Assembly (NCBI RefSeq): GCF_900215505.1
Contig: NZ_LT907844.1
Coordinates: 4,480,001-4,544,000 of the forward strand
From: Cohaesibacter sp. ES.047
GTDB taxonomy: Bacteria; Pseudomonadota; Alphaproteobacteria; Rhizobiales; Cohaesibacteraceae
Reading direction: 5' to 3'
Length of the DNA: 64,000 nucleotides
Shown one piece after another: positions 39,690 to 48,800 of the stretch (position 1 is the first letter of the stretch; each line of letters opens with the position of its first letter). Under the pieces are notes generated by a model, which worked only from the letters and a program-made list of their open reading frames with translations, was not told where the DNA came from and searched no databases. The position numbers and the translations under genes are program-made.

Positions 39690-41177
39690 TCATTCACTCT
39701 GCTTCTTGAGGCCTTCGATCCGCTGCTTCTCGATCGCGCGCCAGCGCTTGACGTTGATATTGTGCTGCTTGAGCGTTTCCGAGAAGACATGCCCTCCCGT
39801 TCCATCCGCAACGAAGAACAATTCGTTGGTTCGGCTGGGGTTGGCGACCGCTTCCAGAGCAGCACGCCCCGGGTTGGCAATCGGTCCGGGCGGCAATCCG
39901 TCGATCTGATACGTGTTGTAGGGTGTCGGCTTATCGAGATCAGAGCGGAAGATCGGACGCCCCGAGGGCTTGCCCTTGCCGCCAAAGATGCCATAGACCA
40001 CCGTTGGGTCGGTCTGCAGACGCATTCCCTGATTGAGCCGGTTGACGAACACCCCGGCAACGCGGGTCCGTTCGGCAGCCATGCCGGTTTCCTTCTCGAC
40101 AATCGACGCCAGCGTGACAAATTCCCGTTTGTCTTTGAGCGGTAAATCAGGAGCACGACGTGCCCAGATCTCATCAACGGCTCGCGTGTGAGAGGACTTC
40201 ATGCGCTTGAGCATTTCGGCACGCGTCGTACCACGCGAGAATTTGTAGGTCTCCGGCAGGACCACACCCTCTTCGGGCACGTCCTTGATCTCGCCAAGAA
40301 GCACATCATTGGTTTTGAGTACCTCAACAACCTGATACGAAGTATAGCCTTCTGGAATCGTCAAGGAATGCAGGATCGACTTGCCGGATGTGAGAATGCT
40401 CATCACTTGATGCATCGAGATGCCCGGACTGAAGAGATATTCCCCGGCCTTCAGAGCACCTTCCTGCTGATAGAGCTGGACGCCGTATCTGAAAATCGTC
40501 TGATTGCTGATGACATTCTGTCGCTCAAGGATACCCGCGATGGTCGCAAGGCCAGTACCACGACTGACAAGGATAGTCTTCTCCTTGCGCAACGGCCCCG
40601 GCTCCAGAAAGGTCTGCTTGCCGTAATAGACCAAACCGCCAGCGGCGATCACCGCAAGGATGAGCACTGTCAGAATGAAGTTCATGAAGACCACGACCGG
40701 GTGGCGCACAGCCTTGGACCGATTGGGCGGCGGCGGCGGCGTATCAGGCTCGATCGCCTGTCTGGCCCCCTTGGGAGACTTGATGGCAGCACTGTCAGCC
40801 ATCGGCGGCGGAACGGGCGCGCCAGTCCCCCGCACATCCGCGTCAGCGGATTGTGGCGTGGTTTCTTCAGCGGTAGCCTTGTCAGTCTCATCACCGCTCG
40901 TTGTGACGACCCCAGAGTCTACCTTCGCATCTGATTGCGCATCAGACGCCGGAGCATTGTCGGCGTCTTCGACACTGTCATCAGCCGCGCTAGCCTTGTG
41001 ATCCTCTGCCTTGTCATCATCGCGCGACGCGGCAGGATCAACATCATCCGAGACAGTGCTCTCCCCGGTTTCCTCACCGGCAGAGGCGTCGGCTGAGGTT
41101 TCCTCGCCAGCAGCATCCGTGGCTTCCTCTTCGGGCTTCTTCGGCGCCTTGTCCTTGTCGTCGGTTTCTTCAACCAT
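39690..41177 (-). CDS. mltG: Endolytic murein transglycosylase MltG with long acidic N-terminus
   Basis: Inner-membrane lytic transglycosylase that cuts nascent glycan strands. It is 495 aa, against about 340 in E. coli. The extra length is a cytoplasmic Asp/Glu/Ala/Ser-rich region (about 1-130) and a Pro-rich stretch (PDTPPPPPNRS) before the single membrane helix (about 161-183). The LysM-like subdomain precedes the catalytic domain, whose Glu is in LASIVEKETG (about 361-363). DPTVVYG and NPGRAALEA are also conserved. It forms a group with fabF and acpP on minus. Confidence 0.93.
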   Translation of the reverse strand: MVEETDDKDKAPKKPEEEATDAAGEETSADASAGEETGESTVSDDVDPAASRDDDKAEDHKASAADDSVEDADNAPASDAQSDAKVDSGVVTTSGDETDKATAEETTPQSADADVRGTGAPVPPPMADSAAIKSPKGARQAIEPDTPPPPPNRSKAVRHPVVVFMNFILTVLILAVIAAGGLVYYGKQTFLEPGPLRKEKTILVSRGTGLATIAGILERQNVISNQTIFRYGVQLYQQEGALKAGEYLFSPGISMHQVMSILTSGKSILHSLTIPEGYTSYQVVEVLKTNDVLLGEIKDVPEEGVVLPETYKFSRGTTRAEMLKRMKSSHTRAVDEIWARRAPDLPLKDKREFVTLASIVEKETGMAAERTRVAGVFVNRLNQGMRLQTDPTVVYGIFGGKGKPSGRPIFRSDLDKPTPYNTYQIDGLPPGPIANPGRAALEAVANPSRTNELFFVADGTGGHVFSETLKQHNINVKRWRAIEKQRIEGLKKQSE

Positions 41178-41417
41178 CTCGGCCTCAAATCTGTCTGGTT
41201 TGACCGGCGTTCGCCTTCCGGGCGCTTCACCACTTCCTTTACCGAATGTCTCCCGCGCGAGCAGAAGACGATCATCCGGCGCGCTCGATAACCGAGCGCA
41301 GAAACGGCAAAAAGCCCTCGATAGAACTATTCTTGAGCCTGCAAGGCTCTACGGGTCATTCATGGCAAAAAAGAGACGATATCCACACCATCTCAGACGG
41401 GTACCCACGCCTCAAAT

Positions 41418-42680
41418 TCATTCAAACGCACGAAACACCAGCGACGCATTGGTCCCGCCAAAGCCGAAGGAGTTGGACAAAACAACCTTGATGTCCATTT
41501 TCTTTGGTTTGTAGGGCACAAGATCGATTTTTGTATCGATGGACGGGTTGTCAAGGTTCAGCGTCGGCGGAGCAACCTGATCGCGAATGGCGAGCAAGGA
41601 GAAGATCGCTTCGACCGACCCCGCAGCCCCGAGCAGGTGCCCGATGGCTGACTTGGTCGAGGACATCGTCAGACCATCAGCCGCATCGCCAACCAGACGT
41701 TCAATGGCATGCAGTTCAATCTCGTCACCGAGCGGAGTGGACGTGCCGTGAGCATTGATATAGTCGATCTCATCCGGAGCCACATTGGCGCGCTTGAGGG
41801 CGGACGTCATGCACCGGAAGGCACCATCACCATCTTCGGCCGGAGCCGTGATATGGTGTGCATCACCCGAAAGGCCATAGCCGCTCACTTCAGCGTAGAT
41901 CTTGGCGCCGCGCGCCACGGCATGCTCATATTCCTCGAGCACGACCACACCGGCCCCTTCGCCCATGACGAAGCCGTCGCGATCCTTGTCATACGGACGC
42001 GAAGCCTTTTCCGGTTCATCGTTGAAGTGGGTCGACAAGGCACGGCAGGCATTGAAACCGGCCAAAGAAAGACGTCCAACCGGAGACTCGGTGCCACCAG
42101 CAACCATCACGTCAGCATCGCCAAGAGCGATGAGACGAGCAGCATCGCCGATCGCATGGGCACCGGTGGAACAGGCGGTGACAACCGCGTGGTTCGGCCC
42201 TTTGAGACCATGACGGATGGACACATAACCCGATGCCAGATTGATGAGACGTCCAGGAATGAAGAACGGGCTGATGCGCCGCGGACCTTTTTCGGCAAGA
42301 TCGTAGGCGGCCTTCTCGATGCCAAGCAGCCCGCCGATGCCGGACCCAATCATAACGCCGGATGCAATCTGGTCTTCATAACTCTCGGGCTTCCAGCCAG
42401 CATCTGCAATCGCTTCATCAGCAGCTGCGATTGCATAGAGGATGAAGGGATCAACCTTGCGCTGTTCTTTAACTGGGAGCGTATCGTCAGGATTGAAGGT
42501 GCCATCGGAACCATCACCGAAGGGCAGTTGGCAGGCGATCTGGCAGGCAAGGTCATCGATCTCGAAGCCACTCGCTTTCGATGCACCGCTTTTTCCTGCC
42601 AGAATATTGGACCATGTCGTTTCGACCCCGTTACCCAACGGACTGACCATACCCATGCCGGTCACGACAACTCGTCTCAT
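41418..42680 (-). CDS. fabF: 3-oxoacyl-[acyl-carrier-protein] synthase II
   Basis: Condensing enzyme of fatty-acid elongation; 420 aa. The Cys-His-His triad is present: C in VTACSTGAHAIG (about residue 170), H in AHGTSTPLGD, and H in KSAIGHLLGAAG. The N-terminus is MRRVVVTGMGMVSPLG. It lies downstream of acpP but behind a strong terminator, so it may have its own promoter in 42681-42861. Confidence 0.97.
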   Translation of the reverse strand: MRRVVVTGMGMVSPLGNGVETTWSNILAGKSGASKASGFEIDDLACQIACQLPFGDGSDGTFNPDDTLPVKEQRKVDPFILYAIAAADEAIADAGWKPESYEDQIASGVMIGSGIGGLLGIEKAAYDLAEKGPRRISPFFIPGRLINLASGYVSIRHGLKGPNHAVVTACSTGAHAIGDAARLIALGDADVMVAGGTESPVGRLSLAGFNACRALSTHFNDEPEKASRPYDKDRDGFVMGEGAGVVVLEEYEHAVARGAKIYAEVSGYGLSGDAHHITAPAEDGDGAFRCMTSALKRANVAPDEIDYINAHGTSTPLGDEIELHAIERLVGDAADGLTMSSTKSAIGHLLGAAGSVEAIFSLLAIRDQVAPPTLNLDNPSIDTKIDLVPYKPKKMDIKVVLSNSFGFGGTNASLVFRAFE

Positions 42681-42861
42681 CCTTAGTCTCCGATCATTCC
42701 TGTAATTTTGTAGTCCTGCCTCTACCTGAGTTCACTCGGGGGGCAAGTGAGATATGACAACTTTATTACCGCAAATTTCGGGAGAAGTAAGCCCTATTCG
42801 TCACTTATTCATGCTCTGGCTAGTCCGATTGACCATTCGACCTGTGAAGAAAAGCCCGAAA

Positions 42862-42897
42862 CAAAAAAATCCGAAAGGAGTTACACTCCTTCCGGAT
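42862..42897 (-). terminator. Strong terminator of acpP
   Basis: Twelve-bp stem (ATCCGGAAGGAG / CTCCTTTCGGAT on minus, one mismatch) with a 5-nt loop and a run of seven T. It begins 46 nt past the acpP stop, between acpP and fabF. Confidence 0.88.
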
Positions 42898-42942
42898 CCA
42901 TTCGATCAACACGGCGTGAGAATCACACCCTGTCAAAAATAA

Positions 42943-43179
42943 TTAGCCTGCAGCTTTCTTCAGGAAGGAGACAGCATCACCAACGGTCTGGATGGTCTCT
43001 GCAGCATCGTCTGGAATTTCGGTACCGAATTCTTCTTCGAAAGCCATAACCAGTTCAACGGTATCAAGGCTGTCTGCGCCCAGGTCGTCAATGAAGCTTG
43101 CAGAATCGGTGACCTTTTCAGCGTCTACGCCGAGATGTTCGATCACGATTTTCTTTACGCGTTCAGCGATATCGCTCAT
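42943..43179 (-). CDS. acpP: Acyl carrier protein
   Basis: 78 aa, highly acidic. The phosphopantetheine attachment site is S37 in GADSLDTVE. It carries growing acyl chains for FabD, FabF and FabG encoded next to it, and for lipid A synthesis. The ATG is behind GAGGAAAG. With a strong terminator after it and a 303-bp gap before it, it is probably a highly expressed monocistron. Confidence 0.98.
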   Translation of the reverse strand: MSDIAERVKKIVIEHLGVDAEKVTDSASFIDDLGADSLDTVELVMAFEEEFGTEIPDDAAETIQTVGDAVSFLKKAAG

Positions 43180-43482
43180 GTTCTTTCCTCAAAGTTACTA
43201 TTCGATCAAGTTTGGAAAAACAGCTTGTTTTGGCCAATCGCCGCACAAATCAATTTCCCGAGTTCGTACATTGCCAATTGGCCCACCAGATCCACCATCA
43301 GATCTTCAACCGGGCACCTGGCTGTTAAACCGCTTCCAAATCAGCCCAAAAGCTGGCTTTCACCGGAATTCGCGCGGTTCGTATCATACTTTGTCGCGCT
43401 TGAGAAGATCAGGAATTGCCCACAAAAGCAATTGTCTTTAACTTCGCAAGGCTTTTCCAGTCCAAAAAACCAGCGACGACGA
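43180..43482 (-). other. 303-bp leader region of acpP
   Basis: This lies between the fabG stop and acpP and must contain the acpP promoter. A TATGAT hexamer on minus (about 43384-43389) is the best -10-like element, but no matching -35 is clear. No gene seen. Confidence 0.35.
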
Positions 43483-44223
43483 TCAGATCATCGCCATACC
43501 GCCGTTGACATGCAACGTCTGGCCGGTGACGTAGGCAGCCTCGTTGCTGGCAAGGTAGACAGCCGCAGCTGCGATTTCTTCCGGCGTCCCCATGCGCGAT
43601 GCAGGAATGGAACCATTGATGGCTTCCTGCTGCTTTTCATTGAGCTTCTCGGTCATCGCTGTGCGGATGAAGCCCGGTGCAATGCAGTTGGCCGTGATGC
43701 CGCGTGCCGCCACTTCCTGAGCCAGCGACTTGGTCATGCCGATCATGCCAGCCTTGGCCGCAGCATAGTTACCCTGCCCCGGATTGCCCGTCACACCAAC
43801 GATCGAGGTGATCCCGATGATACGGCCAAAGCGGCGCTTCATCATGCCCCTGAGAGCCGCACGTGACAAACGCATCGCGGACGTCAGATTGACATTGAGC
43901 ACCTGCTCCCAGTCTTCGTCCTTCATGCGCATGAACAGGCCATCGCGCGTGATGCCAGCATTGTTGACCAGAATGTCGAGCTGCCCCATGGCACCCTCGG
44001 CATCCGAGACCAGACCGGCAACGGACTCCGGATCTGACAGATTGGCCGGTGTCACGAACAGGCGTTCTCCACCCAGTTTCTCAGCCAACGCCTCGAGCAC
44101 CTCGACGCGCGTCCCGGACAGCGCGACCGTTGCACCCTGCTGGTGCAAAGCGGTGGCAATGGCTTCGCCAATCCCTCCACTTGCTCCGGTAACCAGGGCA
44201 CACTTTCCGCTCAAATCAAACAT
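43483..44223 (-). CDS. fabG: 3-oxoacyl-[acyl-carrier-protein] reductase
   Basis: NADPH-dependent SDR, 246 aa. The cofactor loop is TGASGGIGEA (12-21). The Ser-Tyr-Lys set is seen in ITSIVGVTGNPGQGNYAAAKAG. NNAGITRDG is the FabG signature. The start is at MFDLSGKCALV; 15 extra upstream codons are non-conserved. It acts with FabD, AcpP and FabF. Confidence 0.97.
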   Translation of the reverse strand: MFDLSGKCALVTGASGGIGEAIATALHQQGATVALSGTRVEVLEALAEKLGGERLFVTPANLSDPESVAGLVSDAEGAMGQLDILVNNAGITRDGLFMRMKDEDWEQVLNVNLTSAMRLSRAALRGMMKRRFGRIIGITSIVGVTGNPGQGNYAAAKAGMIGMTKSLAQEVAARGITANCIAPGFIRTAMTEKLNEKQQEAINGSIPASRMGTPEEIAAAAVYLASNEAAYVTGQTLHVNGGMAMI

Positions 44224-44385
44224 GATGACTCCCAAGTCTTTTCTGTCTTGTTTCTTCTGTCTTGCCAATGGAGCAAAGGGCCTTGAGCCCCACCTGGCGA
44301 GGCTGGCTGCCGCAAGGTATCAGACCAAAGGCGGCAGCAAGCTGTCATTCTTCAATATAGGCTTGTTTCGGACTTTACCAAAGAT

Positions 44386-45327
44386 TCAGGCAAGCTTGGC
44401 CATTGCGGCTTCGATGTCGCCCGGTTCGCCAACCTTGACGGTGCCGATGCCTTTGACGATTCGGCGCGCCAGACCGGTCAGAACCTTGCCGGTGCCGACT
44501 TCGAACAGGCAATCAACCCCGTTGTTGGCCAGCCAGGATATGGATTCGGACCAGCGTACCATGCCCGTGACCTGTTCAACCAGATGCTTGCGAATGGCTT
44601 CAGGGTCGGTGATCGGGCTCGCCAGAACGTTGGCCACGAGCGGCACGCTCGGTGCATAAATGCTCACTTTTGCCAAAGCATCGGCCATGACATCAGCCGC
44701 AGGCGCCATCAGGGCACAATGGAATGGAGCACTGACCGGCAGAAGAACTGCCTTCATCGCGCCTTTTTCCTTGGCCAGATCAGCGGCCTTCTCAACCGCG
44801 CCCTTGGCCCCGGAGATCACTACCTGCCCGGTCGCATTGTCGTTGGCAACCTGACAGACTTCGCCATCGGCAGCTTCGTCGGCAACCGCCTTAACATCCT
44901 CAAGGCTCATGCCCAGAATGGCAGCCATGGCGCCCTTACCGACCGGCACGGCCTTCTGCATGGCTTCGCCGCGCGTGCGCAACAGACGGGCAGTATCGGC
45001 AAGGCTGAGCGCGCCAGAGGCGGCAAGCGCAGAATATTCGCCAAGTGAATGCCCGGCAACATAGGCCACCTGGTCTTTGAGTTTGAGGCCCTTTTCTTCC
45101 AGCACCCGCATCGCGGCAATGGACGCCGCCATCAAAGCGGGCTGAGCATTGCGTGTGAGGGTCAGGTCTTCCGCCGGGCCATTCCACATGACATCGGAAA
45201 GTTTCTCGCCAAGAGCGTCATCGACTTCTTCATAGACTGCCCGTGCAACCACATATTCATCTGCCAGTGCTTTGCCCATGCCAACGGCCTGACTGCCCTG
45301 ACCGGGAAAAGTAAATGCAATGCTCAT
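44386..45327 (-). CDS. fabD: Malonyl-CoA:ACP transacylase
   Basis: Loads malonyl onto ACP; 313 aa. FTFPGQGSQ is at the N-terminus. The nucleophile is S94 in GHSLGEYSA. The catalytic His is in SAPFHCALM. It is first of the minus-strand fab genes, with 162 nt before fabG. Confidence 0.97.
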   Translation of the reverse strand: MSIAFTFPGQGSQAVGMGKALADEYVVARAVYEEVDDALGEKLSDVMWNGPAEDLTLTRNAQPALMAASIAAMRVLEEKGLKLKDQVAYVAGHSLGEYSALAASGALSLADTARLLRTRGEAMQKAVPVGKGAMAAILGMSLEDVKAVADEAADGEVCQVANDNATGQVVISGAKGAVEKAADLAKEKGAMKAVLLPVSAPFHCALMAPAADVMADALAKVSIYAPSVPLVANVLASPITDPEAIRKHLVEQVTGMVRWSESISWLANNGVDCLFEVGTGKVLTGLARRIVKGIGTVKVGEPGDIEAAMAKLA

Positions 45328-45598
45328 TTCGTTTCCAACCTTGTTTTTCTTCTTGCTGTGAAGGGTTCAATTCGCGATATGGGCCTTCACGGCTCGCGTA
45401 CGATTTGTTAGATCACTTGGCGGCAATGATATCAGAAGTCAAGCCTTGCCAGAACCAATCCGCCGTTTTCCGCCACTTTCCACCCCGTTTGAGGCCTTTT
45501 CCCCCAAAGGCCGTAGAAACGGCAACCAGTGCTCCTTTATAGAGGTCTTTGGAAAGCATAAAAGTCGGCAAAAAGGACAGCCTTCAAGTCTCGGTGCG

Positions 45599-45627
45599 TT
45601 CACATCGAATGAACTGCCTGCTATAAG
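45599..45627 (+). promoter_or_regulatory. Candidate upstream promoter of the rpsF operon
   Basis: TTCACA, 17 nt, TATAAG, about 315 nt upstream of rpsF. The 45328-45943 gap also must hold the divergent fabD promoter, which I could not place. Confidence 0.35.
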
Positions 45628-45691
45628 GGCACCAAAATGGCACCTTTCCACCAATGCCTGCGATTTGCCCCAAATTCACCCCGAATTCCCC

Positions 45692-45719
45692 TTGCACATT
45701 GGCAAAAATCGTCTATAAA
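45692..45719 (+). promoter_or_regulatory. Main candidate promoter of the rpsF operon
   Basis: TTGCAC, 16 nt, TATAAA. It would give a leader of about 215 nt before rpsF, long enough for regulation. Confidence 0.55.
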
Positions 45720-45862
45720 GCGCCAATCAGCATGGCGAGGCCGAGGGCTGAACGGAAGACTATTGCCTGAATTTCCTGATATCGGAAAAACGCGGCTTGG
45801 TAGGAACAACCATTGTTCCGACTTTCGGTGTCCTCGCTCTATAAAGCATGTATTTCTCAAAG

Positions 45863-45887
45863 AAGCCTTGTCTATCAAAGGCTTTTT
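45863..45887 (+). promoter_or_regulatory. Terminator-like hairpin in the rpsF leader (possible attenuator)
   Basis: AAGCCTTG pairs with CAAAGGCTT (one bulged A), loop TCTAT, followed directly by a T-run. It lies 57 nt before the rpsF ATG and downstream of the promoter, so it could abort transcription conditionally. Confidence 0.45.
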
Positions 45888-45943
45888 GGAGGCTTCGCGC
45901 CGGTCGGGCTGATAAGTTGAAACCAACAGACAAGGCAGGAACT

Positions 45944-46411
45944 ATGGCGCTTTACGAGCACGTTTTCCTTGCTCGCCAGGACATTTCTCAGCAGCAGGTT
46001 GAGGCACTGGTCGAGCAGTATAAGACCCTGATTTCCGAATATGAAGGCACCGTCGGCAAGGTGGAATTCTGGGGTCTGAAATCCATCGCATACCGCATCA
46101 ATAAGAACCGCAAGGCTCACTATGTTCTGATGAACATCGACAGCAAGCCCGATGGCATTGCCGAGATGGAACGTCAGATGCGGATCAACGAAGATGTCAT
46201 GCGCTTCATGACCATCCGCGTTGACGAGCACGAAGAAGAGCAGTCCGCGATGATGCAGAAGCGCGACCGTGATGACCGCCGTGGCGGTGATCGTGGTGGA
46301 CGCGGTGATCGTGGTGGCCCTCGTGGGGACCGTGGCGATCGCGGTGACCGAGGCGATCGTGGCGATCGTCGTCCGCGTCGTGAAAACACCGAAGAAACAG
46401 CAGCTGAGTAA
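45944..46411 (+). CDS. rpsF: Ribosomal protein bS6 with RGD-repeat tail
   Basis: 30S protein that pairs with bS18. The core is residues 1-100 ([14 protein letters not shown] at the start, [20 protein letters not shown] in the middle). A 55-residue charged tail follows, in which RGD occurs six times (residues 120-141), flanked by RRGGDRGGR and ending in an acidic stretch. The total of 155 aa exceeds the E. coli form by about 20. The start is at MALYEHV behind GGCAGGA. rpsR follows after 14 nt. Confidence 0.96.
   Translation: MALYEHVFLARQDISQQQVEALVEQYKTLISEYEGTVGKVEFWGLKSIAYRINKNRKAHYVLMNIDSKPDGIAEMERQMRINEDVMRFMTIRVDEHEEEQSAMMQKRDRDDRRGGDRGGRGDRGGPRGDRGDRGDRGDRGDRRPRRENTEETAAE
46274..46375 (+). 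repeat. Coding repeat of the bS6 tail (9-bp units for Arg-Gly-Asp)
   Basis: The Asp/Arg/Gly-rich tail is encoded by imperfect 9-bp units that differ mostly at third codon positions, e.g. CGTGGCGAT, CGCGGTGAC, CGAGGCGAT. Confidence 0.7.
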
Positions 46412-46425
46412 GAGGAGCAAGAAAT

Positions 46426-46659
46426 ATGTCTGGAGCACGTCGTCCTTTCTTCCGCCGTCGCAAAACTTGCCCATTCTCCGGCGATAATGCACCGAAAATC
46501 GATTACAAAGACATCCGTCTTCTGCAGCGCTACGTTTCCGAGCGCGGCAAAATCGTACCAAGCCGTATCACGGCAGTCTCTGCCAAGAAACAGCGCGAAC
46601 TGGCCCGTGCCATCAAACGCGCTCGCTTCCTCGGCCTTCTGCCTTATGTCATCAGCTAA
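46426..46659 (+). CDS. rpsR: Ribosomal protein bS18
   Basis: 77 aa, near-identical to the alphaproteobacterial consensus: [15 protein letters not shown], then [19 protein letters not shown] and a C-terminal [20 protein letters not shown]. It binds next to bS6 on the 30S platform. GAGGAG precedes the ATG. Confidence 0.98.
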   Translation: MSGARRPFFRRRKTCPFSGDNAPKIDYKDIRLLQRYVSERGKIVPSRITAVSAKKQRELARAIKRARFLGLLPYVIS

Positions 46660-46825
46660 TCGCTGACTGACCTTGAAATCCCGGGATGGGCGGCTTTCCG
46701 CCCTTCCCGACGCTCCCCAAACGGAGCACCCAATAAAGACAGACAATCGACCGTTGGGACAGGCATTGCGACCTGACTCTAACCGCCAGCAAAGACCCTA
46801 AGGGGCAAGCGGGACAGCCAAGCGA

Positions 46826-47821
46826 ATGAACCATTTTCTGATCATAGGCATCATCGCCGGTCTTTGTACCGCGCTGCTCAACCTGTCCGGTTATGCCGGA
46901 GGGGTGGTTGGTCTTGGCTTCATACTGGTGCTGATCTCCCCCCTTCCCCTGATGATTGCGTCCCTTGGATGGGGCACCTTTGCCGGACTGGTCGCTGTTA
47001 TCACGTCGGGCCTCGTACTTGCCATCGTCATCGGCCCACTCGCAGGTCTGCTGTTTGCCGTCCTGAACTCGCTGCCCGCCTGGTGGGTCACGCACCTCAT
47101 CGGCCTCAGCCGGGCGATGAAGACCGAAGAGGGCGAAGACGATGTCCAGTGGTATCCGCTCGAGCGCCTGCTGATCTGGATCGCGGTCATCGCGATCCTC
47201 GCGTCCATGGCCATGTTCGTGCCATTCGGGTTCAGTCTGGATGCCTACCGGGATACCATCGCCACCCTGATGCAGCAGGTCTACAATGCCCAGCAACAGT
47301 CGGCATTAGAAAATTCCGGCGTCAACATTGATGATCTGGTCACTCTCATCAGCCGCCTCGCGCCGACAGCTTCGGCTGTGATGATCGTCATCAGCACAGC
47401 AATCAATCTCTATCTGGCCGGCAAGATTGTTGCCAAATCCGGACGGCTCAATCGCCCTTGGCCGGATCTGCATCAACTGACCATGCCGGTAACAAGCGTC
47501 TATGTCTTTCTGGTGGCACTCGCCGGATTGCTGCTCTTGTCCGGACTGCCCGGTGTATTTTCCCAGATCGTCGCTTCAAGCCTCGGCTCTGCCTTGATGC
47601 TGGTCGGCCTGTCTGTCATGCACTGCCTCTCCCAAAATACCCCGGCCCGAACCGCTCTTCTCTGGACGACCTATATCCTGTTGGTCGTATTCCAGTGGAT
47701 CGGCATCATTCTGATCATTCTGGGTGTCAGCGAAATTCTCGTGAATGTCCGGTCCCGGTTTTCTACCCCACCTTCTGGTGGTGGCGGACCTCAGGACGGA
47801 CCCAATCAATCCGGGCCCTAG
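46826..47821 (+). CDS. DUF2232 polytopic membrane protein
   Basis: 331 aa with about eight membrane helices: paired helices at 5-50 and 52-85, further ones at about 125-145, 175-200 and 220-300. A Pro/Gly-rich cytoplasmic tail ends it. Its place between rpsR and rplI is the standard location of this uncharacterised family in alphaproteobacteria. The function is unknown. Confidence 0.88.
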   Translation: MNHFLIIGIIAGLCTALLNLSGYAGGVVGLGFILVLISPLPLMIASLGWGTFAGLVAVITSGLVLAIVIGPLAGLLFAVLNSLPAWWVTHLIGLSRAMKTEEGEDDVQWYPLERLLIWIAVIAILASMAMFVPFGFSLDAYRDTIATLMQQVYNAQQQSALENSGVNIDDLVTLISRLAPTASAVMIVISTAINLYLAGKIVAKSGRLNRPWPDLHQLTMPVTSVYVFLVALAGLLLLSGLPGVFSQIVASSLGSALMLVGLSVMHCLSQNTPARTALLWTTYILLVVFQWIGIILIILGVSEILVNVRSRFSTPPSGGGGPQDGPNQSGP

Positions 47822-47884
47822 GGCCTGATCCCGAAATAAGAAACAAGAAACAACAGCCGCCTCGGGCGGCAAATGGAGACCAAA

Positions 47885-48514
47885 ATGGATCTGATTCTTC
47901 TTGAACGCATCGCGAAACTCGGCCAGATGGGCGAAATCGTCAGTGTACGTCCCGGTTACGCGCGTAACTTCCTTCTGCCGCAGGGCAAAGCCATCCGCGC
48001 ATCCGCAGCCAACAAGAAACGCTTTGAAGCAGAGCGCGCTCAGCTGGAAGCCCGCAACCTGGAAGCACGCTCCGAAGCAGAAACTCTCAAGGAACGCATT
48101 GGCGCCAAGACCATCACCGTCATTCGTGCGGCCTCCGAAACCGGCCAGCTTTACGGCTCCGTTTCCACCCGCGATCTGGCCGACGCCCTGACTGCAGATG
48201 GTGTCTCCTTCTCCCGCAACCAGATTTCTCTGGATCGCCCGATCAAAACTATCGGCATGCACGATGTAACCGTGATTCTGCACCCTGAAGTCGATCTCAT
48301 CGTGACCGCCAACGTCGCTCGTTCTCAGGACGAAGCCGACCGTCAGTCTGCTGGTGAAGATCTGACCCTGACCGAGCGTGATGCTGGCTTCGAATTCGAA
48401 GAGGATCTCGAGCTTGACGAAGAACTGCTCGAGGAAATCGAAGGCGAAGAAGCCTCTGACGACGCAGCCGAAGACGTTGCTGAAGAAGACGCTGCAGAAG
48501 AAGAAGAAAAATAA
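47885..48514 (+). CDS. rplI: Ribosomal protein bL9 with acidic tail
   Basis: 50S protein at the base of the L1 stalk. The core is residues 1-150: [19 protein letters not shown], then [16 protein letters not shown], long helix, C-domain. It is extended to 209 aa by a tail (about 164-209) made almost wholly of Glu, Asp and Ala. The start at MDLILLE is behind GGAGA; four upstream codons are not used. It ends at a clear terminator. Confidence 0.97.
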   Translation: MDLILLERIAKLGQMGEIVSVRPGYARNFLLPQGKAIRASAANKKRFEAERAQLEARNLEARSEAETLKERIGAKTITVIRAASETGQLYGSVSTRDLADALTADGVSFSRNQISLDRPIKTIGMHDVTVILHPEVDLIVTANVARSQDEADRQSAGEDLTLTERDAGFEFEEDLELDEELLEEIEGEEASDDAAEDVAEEDAAEEEEK

Positions 48515-48569
48515 GCGATCTATCGCGTTCAAATCTGCAAGGCTGAGCCAATGCAGAGCCTGAAGCATC

Positions 48570-48605
48570 AAGGTCCGGAGCTGTTGTTCCGGGCCTTTTC
48601 TTTTG
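48570..48605 (+). terminator. Terminator of the rpsF-rpsR-DUF2232-rplI operon
   Basis: AAGGTCCGGA / TCCGGGCCTT stem (one G-T pair), 8-nt loop, then TTTTCTTTT. It lies 56 nt after the rplI stop. Confidence 0.8.
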
Positions 48606-48800
48606 CACGACTCGCCCCGGTTATCTGGCCTTTTCCGGGCGAGCGATTCTCTCGCCAAGGACTCGAATACGGCAACAGAGTCCAGCGAAAGAAAAAGAAA
48701 AAAACTTTCCGCTGTTGATTGCCGTGAATTGCAATCACTGCGCTTCAATTCCAGTGCATCCTGTGACTATCTTGTTCATCACGTTGAAATGAGGATGAAC

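Noticed and set aside
45888-45943. Match to the known S6:S18 leader RNA motif
   Set aside because: There is GC-rich sequence with CCGG, but I could not draw the required bulged stem with confidence; only the terminator-like hairpin is reported.
46680-46712. GC-rich hairpin after rpsR as a terminator
   Set aside because: The stem is good but no T-run follows on either strand, and DUF2232-rplI downstream are expected on the same transcript.
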